A stretch of DNA of 10,147 nt. Origin: Hyphochytrium catenoides (taxonomy: Eukaryota; Sar; Hyphochytriomycetes; Hyphochytriales; Hyphochytriaceae). The stretch is taken from contig FLMG01003110.1 in NCBI GenBank assembly GCA_900088475.1, positions 1 through 10,147 of the forward strand, given 5' to 3'. The notes under the pieces are model-generated. The model saw only the letters and a program-made list of their open reading frames with translations, did not search any database and was not told where the DNA came from. A program made the translations under genes and the position numbers. Each line of letters starts with the position of its first letter. Position 1 is the first letter of the stretch. This document shows positions 1-9,183 of the stretch, one piece after another.

Positions 1-3000
1 CCTTCCCCAAAAGGTAAACGCCTTTCCTTCCCTTCTGCTCCAGAGGTCCTCTTGTTACCAACATCCACTGATGTCTTTTAGGGAATTTCCGATAACGAGA
101 TCGTGAGGCAGATGACGGAGTGGGCGGAGAAGGAAGATAGCCGCTGGAAGTCAGGGAAGGTGTCTGGAGCAGTATATCACGGAGACGAAGGACATTTGCA
201 GCTGCTCAACAAAGCGTACAGCCTTTTCTCAGTGGCAAATCCTCTACACGCTGATATCTGGCCAAGCATTGTACGTCTCAACGATAGAGAGACAAAGACA
301 CTACCTTAGAGATGACTCGAGCATAGACAAGCGTTTCTCGTCGTTACTCTTTTGACCTGCACTGTAATCTATCTTTTGACCTGACTGTCCTCATCATTTC
401 TGACAAGCTCCCTCTCACCAGGTCCAAATGGAGGCTGAGATCTGTTCGATGACGGCCAATCTTCTTAATGGTGGAGATAAAGGAGTCTGCGGCTGTATGT
501 CTTCTGGCGGAACAGAGTCAATTCTGTTAGCTACTAAGAGCCATAGGTCCTGGGGCTACTCGCGAGGCATCAAGCATCCTGGTGCGAAGTATATCATGGC
601 CAAAGCCACCTCTATCCTTCCTCTTCCTTGTTTTTTCCTCATTCCTCTTCCAGGAGTACTTCGTTTAATGTGTCATTGAACCTGTCCTACTCTCTCATGG
701 AGCGTTCGTTCACTTGGTCTTTTCTAATGGTCTAAATGCCTTCCAATCATGAGAATACGTTGTTCCCACTCCTTTCTTCATACTCTTTTTTTCGTTGCCG
801 TTGTCTGATGTCTCTCGACCAATCTTCTGGTGCTGGCCCTTTGTCCGCTTGTATCAGATTTTCCAGGTATCTTGACACTTACCTCACTTTAACATCCATT
901 TCAGAGATTATTGCGGGGACTACCGCACATGCCGGGATTGACAAGGCTTGTGAGATCCTGGGCATCCGGCTTGTCAAAGTTCCAGTCAACTCCAAGACCT
1001 TTCAGCTGGAAGTGAAAGAAGTCAAGAAGCACATCAACGCGGATACCATTATGATCTGTACGTCCTTCTACACCTCATGGATTTATTTCTTTTCCAGATA
1101 TTCAATCCTCTGGCGATCGCTATCTTCAAATTTTTGCTTGCCTTTCGGTCTGTCGACGCTATCTCTCGCTCGTATGTTTCTTCGCTCTGATGACCCGCTG
1201 ATCTCGTGTTAGAGGCGCTTCTTGATACCCTTTGCCTTCGTTATACCTTCCCCTCTCTATATATATCTCTGACCCTCTGTATAGATGCCAGCGCTCCCAA
1301 CTTCCCTCAGGGAACAATCGATGACATTGAGGGACTGTCCGCTCTCGCTTACCAGTACAAAGTTGGCCTCCATGTAGACTGCTGTCTCGGTGGCTATGTA
1401 CTGCCTTTTGGTCAGTGCGAAATAACCTAGGGTTCATTCTCTTCTCTTCGTACAGTTCTAGTCATGTTGGCGAATCACTAGGGCTTTGCTTCAGCTAGAG
1501 CTTCGATCAATTCACTTCACTTTCCGAGGTTGTTTCTTGTCTGGTGTCACTGTACTTCCGAGAACGGCCCAGTATCTCCCTCAGCTTGGGTGTGCTCTTT
1601 TTGATGCTCCAGAGAGTAGGTTTCACTGACAGGGGATCCTCCTCACTATACATTTCACATTAAACAGCGAAGATGCTAGGGTATGACATTCCCCCCTTTG
1701 ACTTCTCTTGCCCCGGTGTCACCTCCATGTCTGTGGACACCCATAAGGTAGGTTTCTCGGCATCGGCAGATTTGTTCGCATTTCTTAATTATGATACTGT
1801 CCTGTTTAGTCTGAGGCTGTAACAGAGAAGTGACCGCTCCTGACATGTTGAAGTTCTCTGCGGAATTAATGAGTTGTCCGTGTCTGCTCGTTATCGACTC
1901 TCTTAAAGCGCTCGGCTCTGATAACCGTCTGCCTGTCTGTCTGTCTGACCATTATTGCTGATTGTAGTACGGCTATGCCTCTAAGGGCACATCAGTCGTT
2001 CTTTATCGGGACAAACGGCTTCGTCGATTCCAGTACTTTACCTTTCCTGAGTGGACGGGCGGGCTATATGTCACACCTTCGGTGCCAGGGAGCAGACCTG
2101 GAGGCCTCATTGCTGCGTGCTGGGCCTCTCTCGTACACATTGGACTTGAAGGGTAACCCACCAAGGACCCTTTCCCTCTTTAAAGAGTCTCAGTCTGTCC
2201 ATCCTCTTCCTCTCCCTAGTGTATTTTGACTTCACTTGGTCTGGCGTCACGCTTGTCGTTGCGCTTCGCGGAGGCTCAGGCATGTCTCGCTTAAGGGGTG
2301 TTCTTACCCTTTTTTTGTCTCCACTTCTACCTTTCGTTGGCGATGTCAAGGTTCAAGGAAATTACAGAAGGCATCATTAAGGGGGCGCAGCGCATAAAGC
2401 AAGCAATCGAAGAGGATATTCCTGGGCTTTATGTGCTAGGGGAGCCCAAGGTGAGGCCATAGGAACGATAGCGGACGATTGGATACTTCTTCATTTCTCT
2501 TAAGTCTCTATTTCAATGCATGGGTATCCTATTTCAACTCATCTACTTATGTCATACCTGGCGCTTCTTCTACCTCAAAGCTGGCCTATATCCTGTCCTC
2601 GTGAATAGCGGCGTCGGCTGTGCTAATCTGATTGGACCTCATCACTCTCTACTGCTGCCTTCAGGCTATGGTTGTATGCTTCTCGAGCTCGGAATTTAGT
2701 ATATACGAAGTTGGGGATCTCTTGGCCTCTCGCGGCTGGTCTCTTAATGCTCTGCAACATCCTGCTTCGTTGCACTTCGCACTAACCAGAGCCCATCTGG
2801 GCCATGTTGAAGAGTTCATTGAAGCCTTGAAAGAGGCAACCGACGAGGTAAGGGGAAAGGGACAGAAGGGCCAAGAAAGCAATGTGCACCTGAAAAGCGG
2901 GATATGCAAGCATTCAACTGCGGTGCTTGAGGAGGAGGTCACAACCGACTTGAGTGCATTCAGAAAGCCAACTCTGGCAAACTTCCATGAGGGAAAGATA

Positions 3001-3346
3001 TGGGGTACCTAGTTGAGCAGACGAGGGTTGCATGAGTGTCGGGTCTTATCTGAGAAAGAGGTTGCGGTGGAGGATGGGAAAGAGATCTTAAGGGTTATTA
3101 TAAGCTGTCATAACGAGGGAGCGAGAAGGAAGATGAAGGGAGTGAAACTCTTGACTTGGGCGGGTGAGAAAGGGATGATGGAAATGGCTAGATGCTGATT
3201 CGTGACTTTTGTTTTAGGTGCGAAAGGCACCAAAGAAGGCAAAGCAGGAAGGAAGCAGCGCAATTTATGGCATGGCCTCCACTCTTCCTGCCGGGCCCGT
3301 AGGAGAAATTCTCCAGACATATGTAGATGTCACTTTGACACCTTAG
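1..3346 (+). CDS. DPL1: Sphingosine-1-phosphate lyase, 5'-partial, ten exons in window
   Basis: PLP-dependent lyase that splits sphingoid-base 1-phosphates into phosphoethanolamine and a long-chain aldehyde; family members sit in the ER membrane. Exons: 1-13 (partial), 82-270, 422-581, 905-1057, 1285-1410, 1668-1747, 1968-2152, 2351-2450, 2665-2847, 3218-3346 (TAG stop). All introns are GT-AG and splice phases agree, giving about 438 residues against a usual 540-590, so the N-terminal anchor lies left of the window. Visible family motifs: [10 protein letters not shown] (160-189), [15 protein letters not shown] (503-520, PLP phosphate pocket), [16 protein letters not shown] with the Asp that should bind the PLP ring nitrogen (1377-1379), VDTHK with the Schiff-base Lys (1745-1747), GSRPGG, and AIYGMA near the C-terminus. 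The 13-base first piece reads LPQK before GISDNE, as in yeast and human homologues; it is the least certain exon. The name is safe from multiple motifs; exact edges are inferred by eye. Confidence 0.95.
1933..1947 (+). repeat. Short (CTGT)n tract before an acceptor site
   Basis: Three and three-quarter CTGT units lie in intron 1748-1967 of the lyase gene, 20 bases upstream of the AG acceptor, where they supply part of the pyrimidine tract. A branch-like CTGAC follows at once. Confidence 0.7.
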
Positions 3347-3362
3347 AAGAAAGTATCTTCTA
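3344..3362. repeat. Short perfect inverted repeat over the lyase stop codon
   Basis: TAGAAGA (3344-3350) and TCTTCTA (3356-3362) form a 7-bp perfect stem with a 5-base loop. The 5' arm begins at the stop codon itself. A second, weaker 5-bp pair CTGGC/GCCAG lies at 3414-3432. The stem is short and AT-rich, so it may be chance. Confidence 0.5.
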
Positions 3363-3455
3363 CTTATTTCTTAAACTACCCAGATCTTTTCATCTCCTCC
3401 TCTCTCTCGTCAACTGGCATGCTGCTAGCCAGAGAGTTATCCTAATGATAGACTC
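3347..3455. other. Convergent intergenic spacer between the two stop codons
   Basis: Only 109 bases separate the TAG of the lyase gene (+) from the TAA of the ligase gene (-). The spacer is pyrimidine-rich on the + strand and must hold both 3' ends, or the transcripts run into each other. No canonical AATAAA is visible on either strand here. Bidirectional 3'-end formation or overlapping UTRs are inferred. Confidence 0.8.
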
Positions 3456-6185
3456 TTAGGCTTTGGTCCCTTTCAAAAAGTGCTCTGCGACGAATCTCCG
3501 CTGAAAAGTGACGACACGTCAGTCACAGAACAATTGCAATAGACAGAGTCCAGCAGCCTACAATTACTCATTGAAGACCGGCAAGCATGCTCATATTCCC
3601 CTGCTGCTTTCTACTTATCTATCAATCCTTCTTTCATACACCTGTTTCATGTCTCTCGCATTCGCAGTCACCGTTACGCTCTCCTCTCCTACCTGGATCT
3701 TGCCAGTAGCTGTCCTCGGCAGATCTGTGGCGATAAAGAGCTTTTTGGGAAGCTTAAAGGCTGATAGCTTCACCTTCAGATCCTCTCGTAGCTTCTCCTC
3801 AGTGGCATGGGCCCCGGGCTTAAGAACCACCGCAGCATTCACCTCCTCTCCATACTTTTCGTCCTAAGAGCGGAATAGTGGGTCAGAGCACTCCTCATCC
3901 CTAGTAGTAAGAGGTAGACTTGGCACTTTTTAGGCACATTGTGTCACTCTCAATAGCTTTGGACTGGAAAAACATGCTCTTTTCTGCATATACTCTTTGA
4001 AGATCCGGTTTGCCTAGTTATTTCAATGCCCTTCTGTCAATCAACTCACCGGAGCTGCAAAAGCCACCGCCTCTCCTACTTCTGGAAGTGACAGGAGTGC
4101 CGCGTCCACCTCTAGTGGGGATATTTTCTCTCCACCTCTGTTGATCAACTCCTTGATCCGCCCAGTTAGAGTCAGGTATCCTTCCTCATCGAGAAAGCCC
4201 TGGTCCCCTGGTGCATCAATGAGAGAGGCCACAAACAAGGCAGAAGAGGGGTGCCCCAATGAGACGTAAAAGAATAGCACCAGAAGCGTCACACAGCAGA
4301 AAGAACGAGAGCCGAAACGATGCACAGAACTCCAGCCACAGAAGAGCAAAAGCTACCATCCTGTTTCATTCCGTCTACCCACTGACCTGTGTGGAACCAG
4401 CCACCCGCAAACGCTTCAGCATTTGCCTCTGGTCGGTTGAGATAACCTAGACATTAGGTTTAGAAAGAAGGGATGCTTAGATAGAGGATGGTAACCTATC
4501 TCCCGACTAGGAGCTCTAGCGAGTCAGAAGCAGGAATCTTTGAAGAGTCTATACGTGTCAGCATTTTGTTTACTAGGATATTCGAATGAGAGCAGTAGAG
4601 CAGCGTACACCTTTCGTGACGTTTTCGCCTTGAATGCAGACTTCCCCAATGGTTCCGGGAGGAAGGATGTTGCATTCTCCGTCAAGAATCGCCACCTTGA
4701 CATTCTGACCTTTACCTACTGACCCAGGCTTGTGGGGTCCATAGCGTGGTAGAGGGTTTGAAGTCATCTGATGCGCGGCTTCAGTCATCGCGTAGGCCTC
4801 AAGGACCGGCGCATGAAATGTCTTTTCTAGTCCTTCTAATACCGCAGGAGCCAAGGACGCAGAACAGGAGCGAATGAAGCGAAGAGAGGGAGGAGAAGCC
4901 TTGGGATAGTCCTACAGCGGGTGTAAGAGGAGAGGCCGGTCAGTAAGTGGGGGAACAGGGTCGCGGGCCACGCGAAAGGAGCCTTGGTCAGCGGGCACTC
5001 GGAAGGGGTGTAGGGGGAAAGGAACGTGGCAGGCAAGACCCCAGGGCTGCTGCTTCATTACCTGCTCCGCTCTCATCAATAGAATCTGTTGAATGGTGGG
5101 CACAGCAGTATACCTACCGCCACAAAAGTGATGACGGACAACACGTTAGAGATATCTGGTCTGTTCACAGGGCCTGGAGGCAGTGAGGAGAAATGGTAGA
5201 GAACCGTACCCAAGGTGACAAGAGCGTAGGTTGAGGAATACTTTACAGTCCATGTACGTCAGAAGAGAGAGAATGATGATAAAACTTATCGCCGATCTGA
5301 AGGATAACTAAGCATATGCGTCACCATGTGCAGCCATAAGAAGTGATATCCTTCCAAAAGGTGGCTGCAGAGAACTTTCCTCCTGCAGGAATGACGACTC
5401 TTGCCCCCGAGTGTAAGGAGGACAAGAGCCCTGCCATCAGTCCATGCACATGGAAGAGAGGCATTACCTGTAACAAGGAAGTTCATATGAGATCAAGAGC
5501 TAAAATTATCTTCTACGACCACCGAGCAGAACGTGACTCGGCCTCGGTAACACAGCCTTGGGCAAAGACACGAAACAGTGACAGAGATACGAACAAATGG
5601 GAGATGAAGGGATGTGATGGATAGAGAGAACGGTGAAAGAGACATAGGTAAGTGACAAGGTGAGAATTGCGAAATTGGCAGCTGAGAACGCTGCCTACCA
5701 GCAGCGTGCAGTCAGTAGATGTTAGCTCGTAGGTCCTGCGGATATTCTTGATAGAAGTGCTAAGGTTTTTATGAGTCAGAGGGACGCCCTTGGGTCGACT
5801 TGTGGTTCCACTCGTATGCAGAAACAGGCATACGTCTTCCTCCTGCGCTTCTTCTGCCGCCATCACGGCTTCTTTCACTCTTCTACCTCCTGAGGGCAGG
5901 TCCATTTATTTAGTAGACAAGAGATGGTCACGCGGCATATAAAAGCTTGAATGAACAAAAGAAAAGAGGGCTACGAAGTAGCTTGAGAGGCTTCAAATGG
6001 GCGTGGTAGTACACCTGATCGCGGGGACCGGACACGCATACAAAGGCAGGGTAGAAGGAGACTCTGCCGAGTCAGCACTCCGTAACCTTGGAAAGAAGAA
6101 GAAGAAGGATTCTCGAGGAGAGACAAGAGAAGAGCAACTTCTACGTATGGAAGATTAGGAGGGAGGGGGAGAGAGAGAAAGAATG

Positions 6186-6219
<34 letters not shown>

Positions 6220-6757
6220 AGACGAGGCTAGAAGTAAGGTAGGAAAAAGGGGCTAGAACAGAACAGAGAGGAAAGATAAGGAACGCCCCAGAATTAGAGA
6301 AAGGATATGGAGAGTTCCTACCTGTATCAAGGACAACTCCGCGCTCTGTTTCTCCAACAAGGAAAACCGGGATGTTTAGCCGTGAAGCCGCCTTATAAAT
6401 GTGGGAGGTCTCAGGCAAATCTGCAGGCACAAGCACTACAGCCGCTCCTGCGTCCTCGACGTAGAAAGCAAATTCCTCCTCAGTGTAGGCTGAATTTAGA
6501 GGAGCAGCGACAGCCCTAGCCCAGGTAGTTCCTAGAAAAGCGACGACGTATGGAATGGAGTTCGGCAGCACAATAGAGACCACATCACCGGTGCCAATGC
6601 CTGCAGATCGAAGATTTTTGCAGAAATCTCCGACCTCTTCATGAAGCTTAGAGTAGGAAACATCGCGACCGCTGCTCTGTGAGAGGGCAATGCGGTCGCT
6701 GAAGGCGGTGACATCTGGGATGTGGGCCAAGGTGTGGATGGGCCTTTCGACAAACAT
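3456..6757 (-). CDS. AAE3: Oxalate--CoA ligase / AAE3-Pcs60-type acyl-activating enzyme, complete, nine exons
   Basis: ATP-dependent ligase of the ANL (adenylate-forming) superfamily; AAE3 and yeast Pcs60 turn oxalate into oxalyl-CoA, the first step of CoA-dependent oxalate breakdown. Exons in reading order: 6757-6322, 5889-5699, 5467-5325, 5113-5062, 4911-4611, 4446-4387, 4207-4050, 3863-3693, 3500-3456 (TAA). Introns are GT-AG and phases agree, giving 518 residues; Arabidopsis AAE3 has about 514. Motifs: P-loop [12 protein letters not shown] (residues 170-181), FHVHG (214-218), YAMTE (314-318), HTGD (393-396), GRIKEL (410-415), GGEK (419-422) and the C-terminal catalytic Lys in TATGKIQ (about 502). 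The ATG at 6757 is supported by an in-frame stop at 6805-6803 and an A at -3. The C-terminus ends GTKA, not a peroxisomal SKL-type signal as in Pcs60, so a cytosolic enzyme as in plants is inferred. Substrate is inferred from close similarity along the whole length, not proven. Confidence 0.95.
6189..6216. repeat. (GA)14 microsatellite inside intron 1 of the ligase gene
   Basis: Fourteen uninterrupted GA units lie in a longer purine-rich tract (about 6155-6220) and form a (TC)n tract on the coding strand of the ligase gene. The intron spans 6321-5890 (432 bases, the longest of that gene). A GAA-rich stretch follows at about 6091-6107. Confidence 0.9.
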
Positions 6758-7215
6758 GATTCTTATTGAAATTGTTCTGTCACTCTTAACTCCTCTTCCA
6801 CCTCACCGTCTAGGAGTTTTCAGGACCGCCGCTCTCTGTGAGAACGACTCTCTTTGAGCTAGATGGGACTGCGATCAGGAGCCGGACTAAGTGCTGCCCT
6901 CGAGAGAACAAAAGGAAGGTGGAAATGAGTCTTAGAGAGTCTCCAAGGTGCCACTGCGAGGCACAGGTATGGAACTGTCGTTCAGGAGACGATATGCGCC
7001 GGCATCATGAGGAGCAAGGGACAATGGGACAGAACAGACGGCGCGGAAGAGTGCGCCAGAGCGATGCGAAGTAGGTGAGGAGATTGGCCAAAGGTTGTCA
7101 GATCCTTTGTTCGATAAAGATCCTGATAGGCGTTAGCGGTCCGTAGAGCTGTTTCACAACCTGTCCGTGATTGCTCAGCTACCATGTGTGTCAGAGGAGA
7201 GAAGAATGGTCACTG
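6758..7215. other. Upstream region of the ligase gene, no gene identified
   Basis: This stretch should hold the 5' UTR and promoter of the ligase gene, which starts at 6757 and reads left. I see no TATA box or other core promoter element I would defend. The + strand is purine-rich from about 6838 to 7080. A - strand frame from a possible acceptor (exon start 7178) to TGA at 6984-6982 reads open for 65 codons, with segments such as CETALRTANAYQDLYRTKD, but it matches no family I know. Confidence 0.4.
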
Positions 7216-7474
7216 TCATGTCCTTTCCTTCCTTCCTTGATCGTCATCATCTTCGTTCTGTCTGCGTCGGTCCTGAGGCTGCTGCTGCTGCTGCTTTCCC
7301 GTCGTCCGTCTGCCCTCGCTCGTCCTCGAGTTTCTTCTTGGCAGTTCGTCTCTGTCATTGGACCTTTCCACTTTCTTTCGCCTACGATACTCCTCCATAT
7401 AACGGCGTTGGGTTTCTTCTAATTCTAGAGCTTCATTGCTGCTGTTCTCCGTATCTGCTTCTTCTACCTTCTTT
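7216..7474 (-). CDS. Possible terminal exon of an unidentified charged protein
   Basis: An open frame on the - strand runs from 7545 to a TGA at 7218-7216. A good acceptor (pyrimidine run ending GTGTAG) would start an exon at 7474. The 85 residues are highly charged and look disordered or coiled-coil: a segment ALELEETQRRYMEEYRRRKK, a run of five Gln from the CAG tract, and an acidic DDDD near the end. I recognise no family. The region is purine-rich on this strand, which by itself removes stop codons, and another - strand frame is open through part of it (about 7660-7460), so the call is tentative. If real, it is the 3' end of a gene in tandem with the ligase gene, 458 bases upstream of its start. 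Confidence 0.3.
7278..7295. repeat. (GCT)6 trinucleotide tract
   Basis: Six GCT units on the + strand. On the - strand the tract reads as CAG codons (five Gln) inside the open frame 7545-7219, and on the + strand as Ala codons in another open frame. A triplet tract keeps both frames open, so it is weak evidence of coding. Confidence 0.8.
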
Positions 7475-8545
7475 CTACACGCGAAGAAAAGGAAGGACGT
7501 TCTATCGTTTCTTCTGCACTGACCATTGATAAGTGGATTCTTCGATTATACCCTGCTTCTGAACCATCTTCTTGTTCATATCTCCTTCCCCCTTCCACCG
7601 CTTTATTCTTTCCCCACATAGCAAACTCTAGAGTTGTACTCATGTCATCGTGTGTCCTTCTCCTTGACTACGATAAATATGGTGAGAAGAGGCAACACCG
7701 ATGTATTATATTAGCATGTCATCAGCTGGATGCGCAGCGCAAAAGGTCACCGGCGCCATGCATGATAGCATTGGCGTCGACAGGCTCCCTTTATGTAAGC
7801 GGCGTCGGAACAAACCATAATAAGATGTGGCAGCTAAAAATAAAGTTCGCAGCGACAGATAATATAATAGTAGATAGAGACGAGAGTTAGATTTCGGCAG
7901 TCTGCGGCCTTCGTAGTGGGCGAAACTGGTAAGCGGAGGCAGTCCTCTTTGACTATAGCGAATCACCATGAGGGAGGGTGGAGAATGTGGAACCATGGCG
8001 TATGGCGAGGCATAATGTTCCTACGCTTGATAGGACCCAGCGAGTGGGCATATACCACTCTTGTCGACCATCTCACCCTTCTTTGGGTGTGTGCTGAAGG
8101 AGAGATGGCTTCTCAAAAAGTGATAACCGTGCCGCCCCGATGAAGAAACTAGCTCCTAGCTCCTGCAGTTGTCCCTTGACGGTAGTAGGGCAATCCTCAT
8201 CAAGGTCGCCGAAAGAAAACCCAGACATCAGTCCTCACCAGAGCTCAAGAAAGATCAGATGTAAGGAGATCTTCTCCGTCAGGATATCTTCCTCATGCTC
8301 TCCATGACGCAGAAGTTTGCCATCCATTGCTTACCATGAGAGAGTGCATCCTGTAGACGCTGTACCTATCCCCACTGAACGAAGGACAATGACAGCACAT
8401 CTTCTCCAAGCTCCTCCCACAAGGCAGCCCAACCACTAGCAGTCGTATTGGCCAACGGTGAGTTCCATGCGGTTCTTTTTAGTTAGGAGGGCCTTGCCTG
8501 CATCCTAGGTACACGGAGCGCTCGATGGTCGTAGTAGCCATTTAC
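7475..8545. other. Unassigned stretch, no supported gene
   Basis: No frame here matches a known family. Several short open frames of 30-80 codons exist on both strands. Around 8470-8310 on the - strand all three frames are largely open; one contains GWAALWEELGEDVLSL before a TAG at 8368-8366, and another reaches a strong donor ATG|GTAAGC at about 8325. These could be exons of the candidate gene to the right, but the choice of frame cannot be made by eye. Confidence 0.3.
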
Positions 8546-9183
8546 CATAATCAAAGGCTTAATGGAGCTTCCTAGTAAGGAAGACTTGTCATCAAGATGT
8601 ACCCGGTCCGGAGAATTTTTCTTGGTGGTGCTGCGTCTCCACCACCGAGAGGGCTTAACGCGGTGCTTAAACTGGGCCAAGAAACTTTCCATGGCCATGT
8701 CACTGAGGGAATCCTGAGGATGATATAAAGCAAACCTAACAATGGGCTGAAGTGAAGAAGCTGGATGCTGAGGGTTAAGTTGAGCGCTGCGCGTCTGTTT
8801 AGCTTATGATTAGATCTATCAGTCCTCTCCTTCTTGACTATCTTTTGCCAAATGCCCTTCTGTCCGTTCGCTGAGCCCTACCACTTCTCAAGAGTAAAAG
8901 CTCCAGGCCAAGAACTGCTACTACCACCTTCAGATCTTCCCACCCAATGAGAGGGCCTGATGCCAATGTGTCCAGTGGCTAGCAGGAAGGTCAACAAGAG
9001 TCAAGCGCAGCAGAAGCGCGAACAAAGATGCGTAGAACAGCGGGCGAAACGGACGAGTGCATAGTTGTGATGCCGATCTCCCAAGTGTACCTAAGGAAAG
9101 GACAGAGTCTGGGTGCTGTGGCTGCGGGGAGGAATCAGGTGAGCCCGCACCAACGAAAAAAGACAGAGAATCGCTGCTATGTG
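8546..9183 (-). CDS. Candidate internal exons of an unidentified - strand gene
   Basis: Three candidate exons join in phase: 9183-9091 (acceptor after a strong pyrimidine run ending TTTCAG; donor GTACAC), 8978-8882 (acceptor CTAG; donor GTAGGG) and 8702-8546 (acceptor CTCAG; donor GTAAAT). The introns would be 112 and 179 bases, in the range of the two certain genes, and the first is pyrimidine-rich with a CTTGAC branch-like site. Predicted protein pieces include a Ser/Pro-rich segment (GAGSPDSSPQPQHPDS), then TGHIGIRPSHWVGRSEGG, then MESFLAQFKHRVKPSRWW. An alternative acceptor 11 bases earlier (exon start 8713) gives a different frame that is also open. I recognise no domain, and neither start nor stop is fixed. 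Phase agreement over two junctions is suggestive only. Confidence 0.25.

Noticed and set aside
736-1212. Long + strand open frame of 158 codons
   Set aside because: It is exon 905-1057 of the lyase gene plus stop-free parts of the introns on both sides; only the exon part matches the family.
4947-5186. + strand open frame opposite the ligase gene
   Set aside because: It lies antisense to ligase exons 5113-5062 and an intron; Arg/Gly-rich composition comes from the purine-rich antisense strand.
6758-6805. N-terminal extension of the ligase upstream of the ATG at 6757
   Set aside because: An in-frame TGA at 6805-6803 closes the frame, and homologues start at about the same place; an extra upstream coding exon is not needed.
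6982-7178. - strand open frame as an exon joined to 7474-7216
   Set aside because: The intron needed to join them would be under 40 bases, shorter than any intron in the two certain genes, and the frames differ.
7167-7529. + strand open frame of 120 codons with an Ala run
   Set aside because: The Ala run is the GCT tract in another frame; the predicted protein is Cys/Phe/Leu-rich in a pyrimidine-rich block and looks non-coding.
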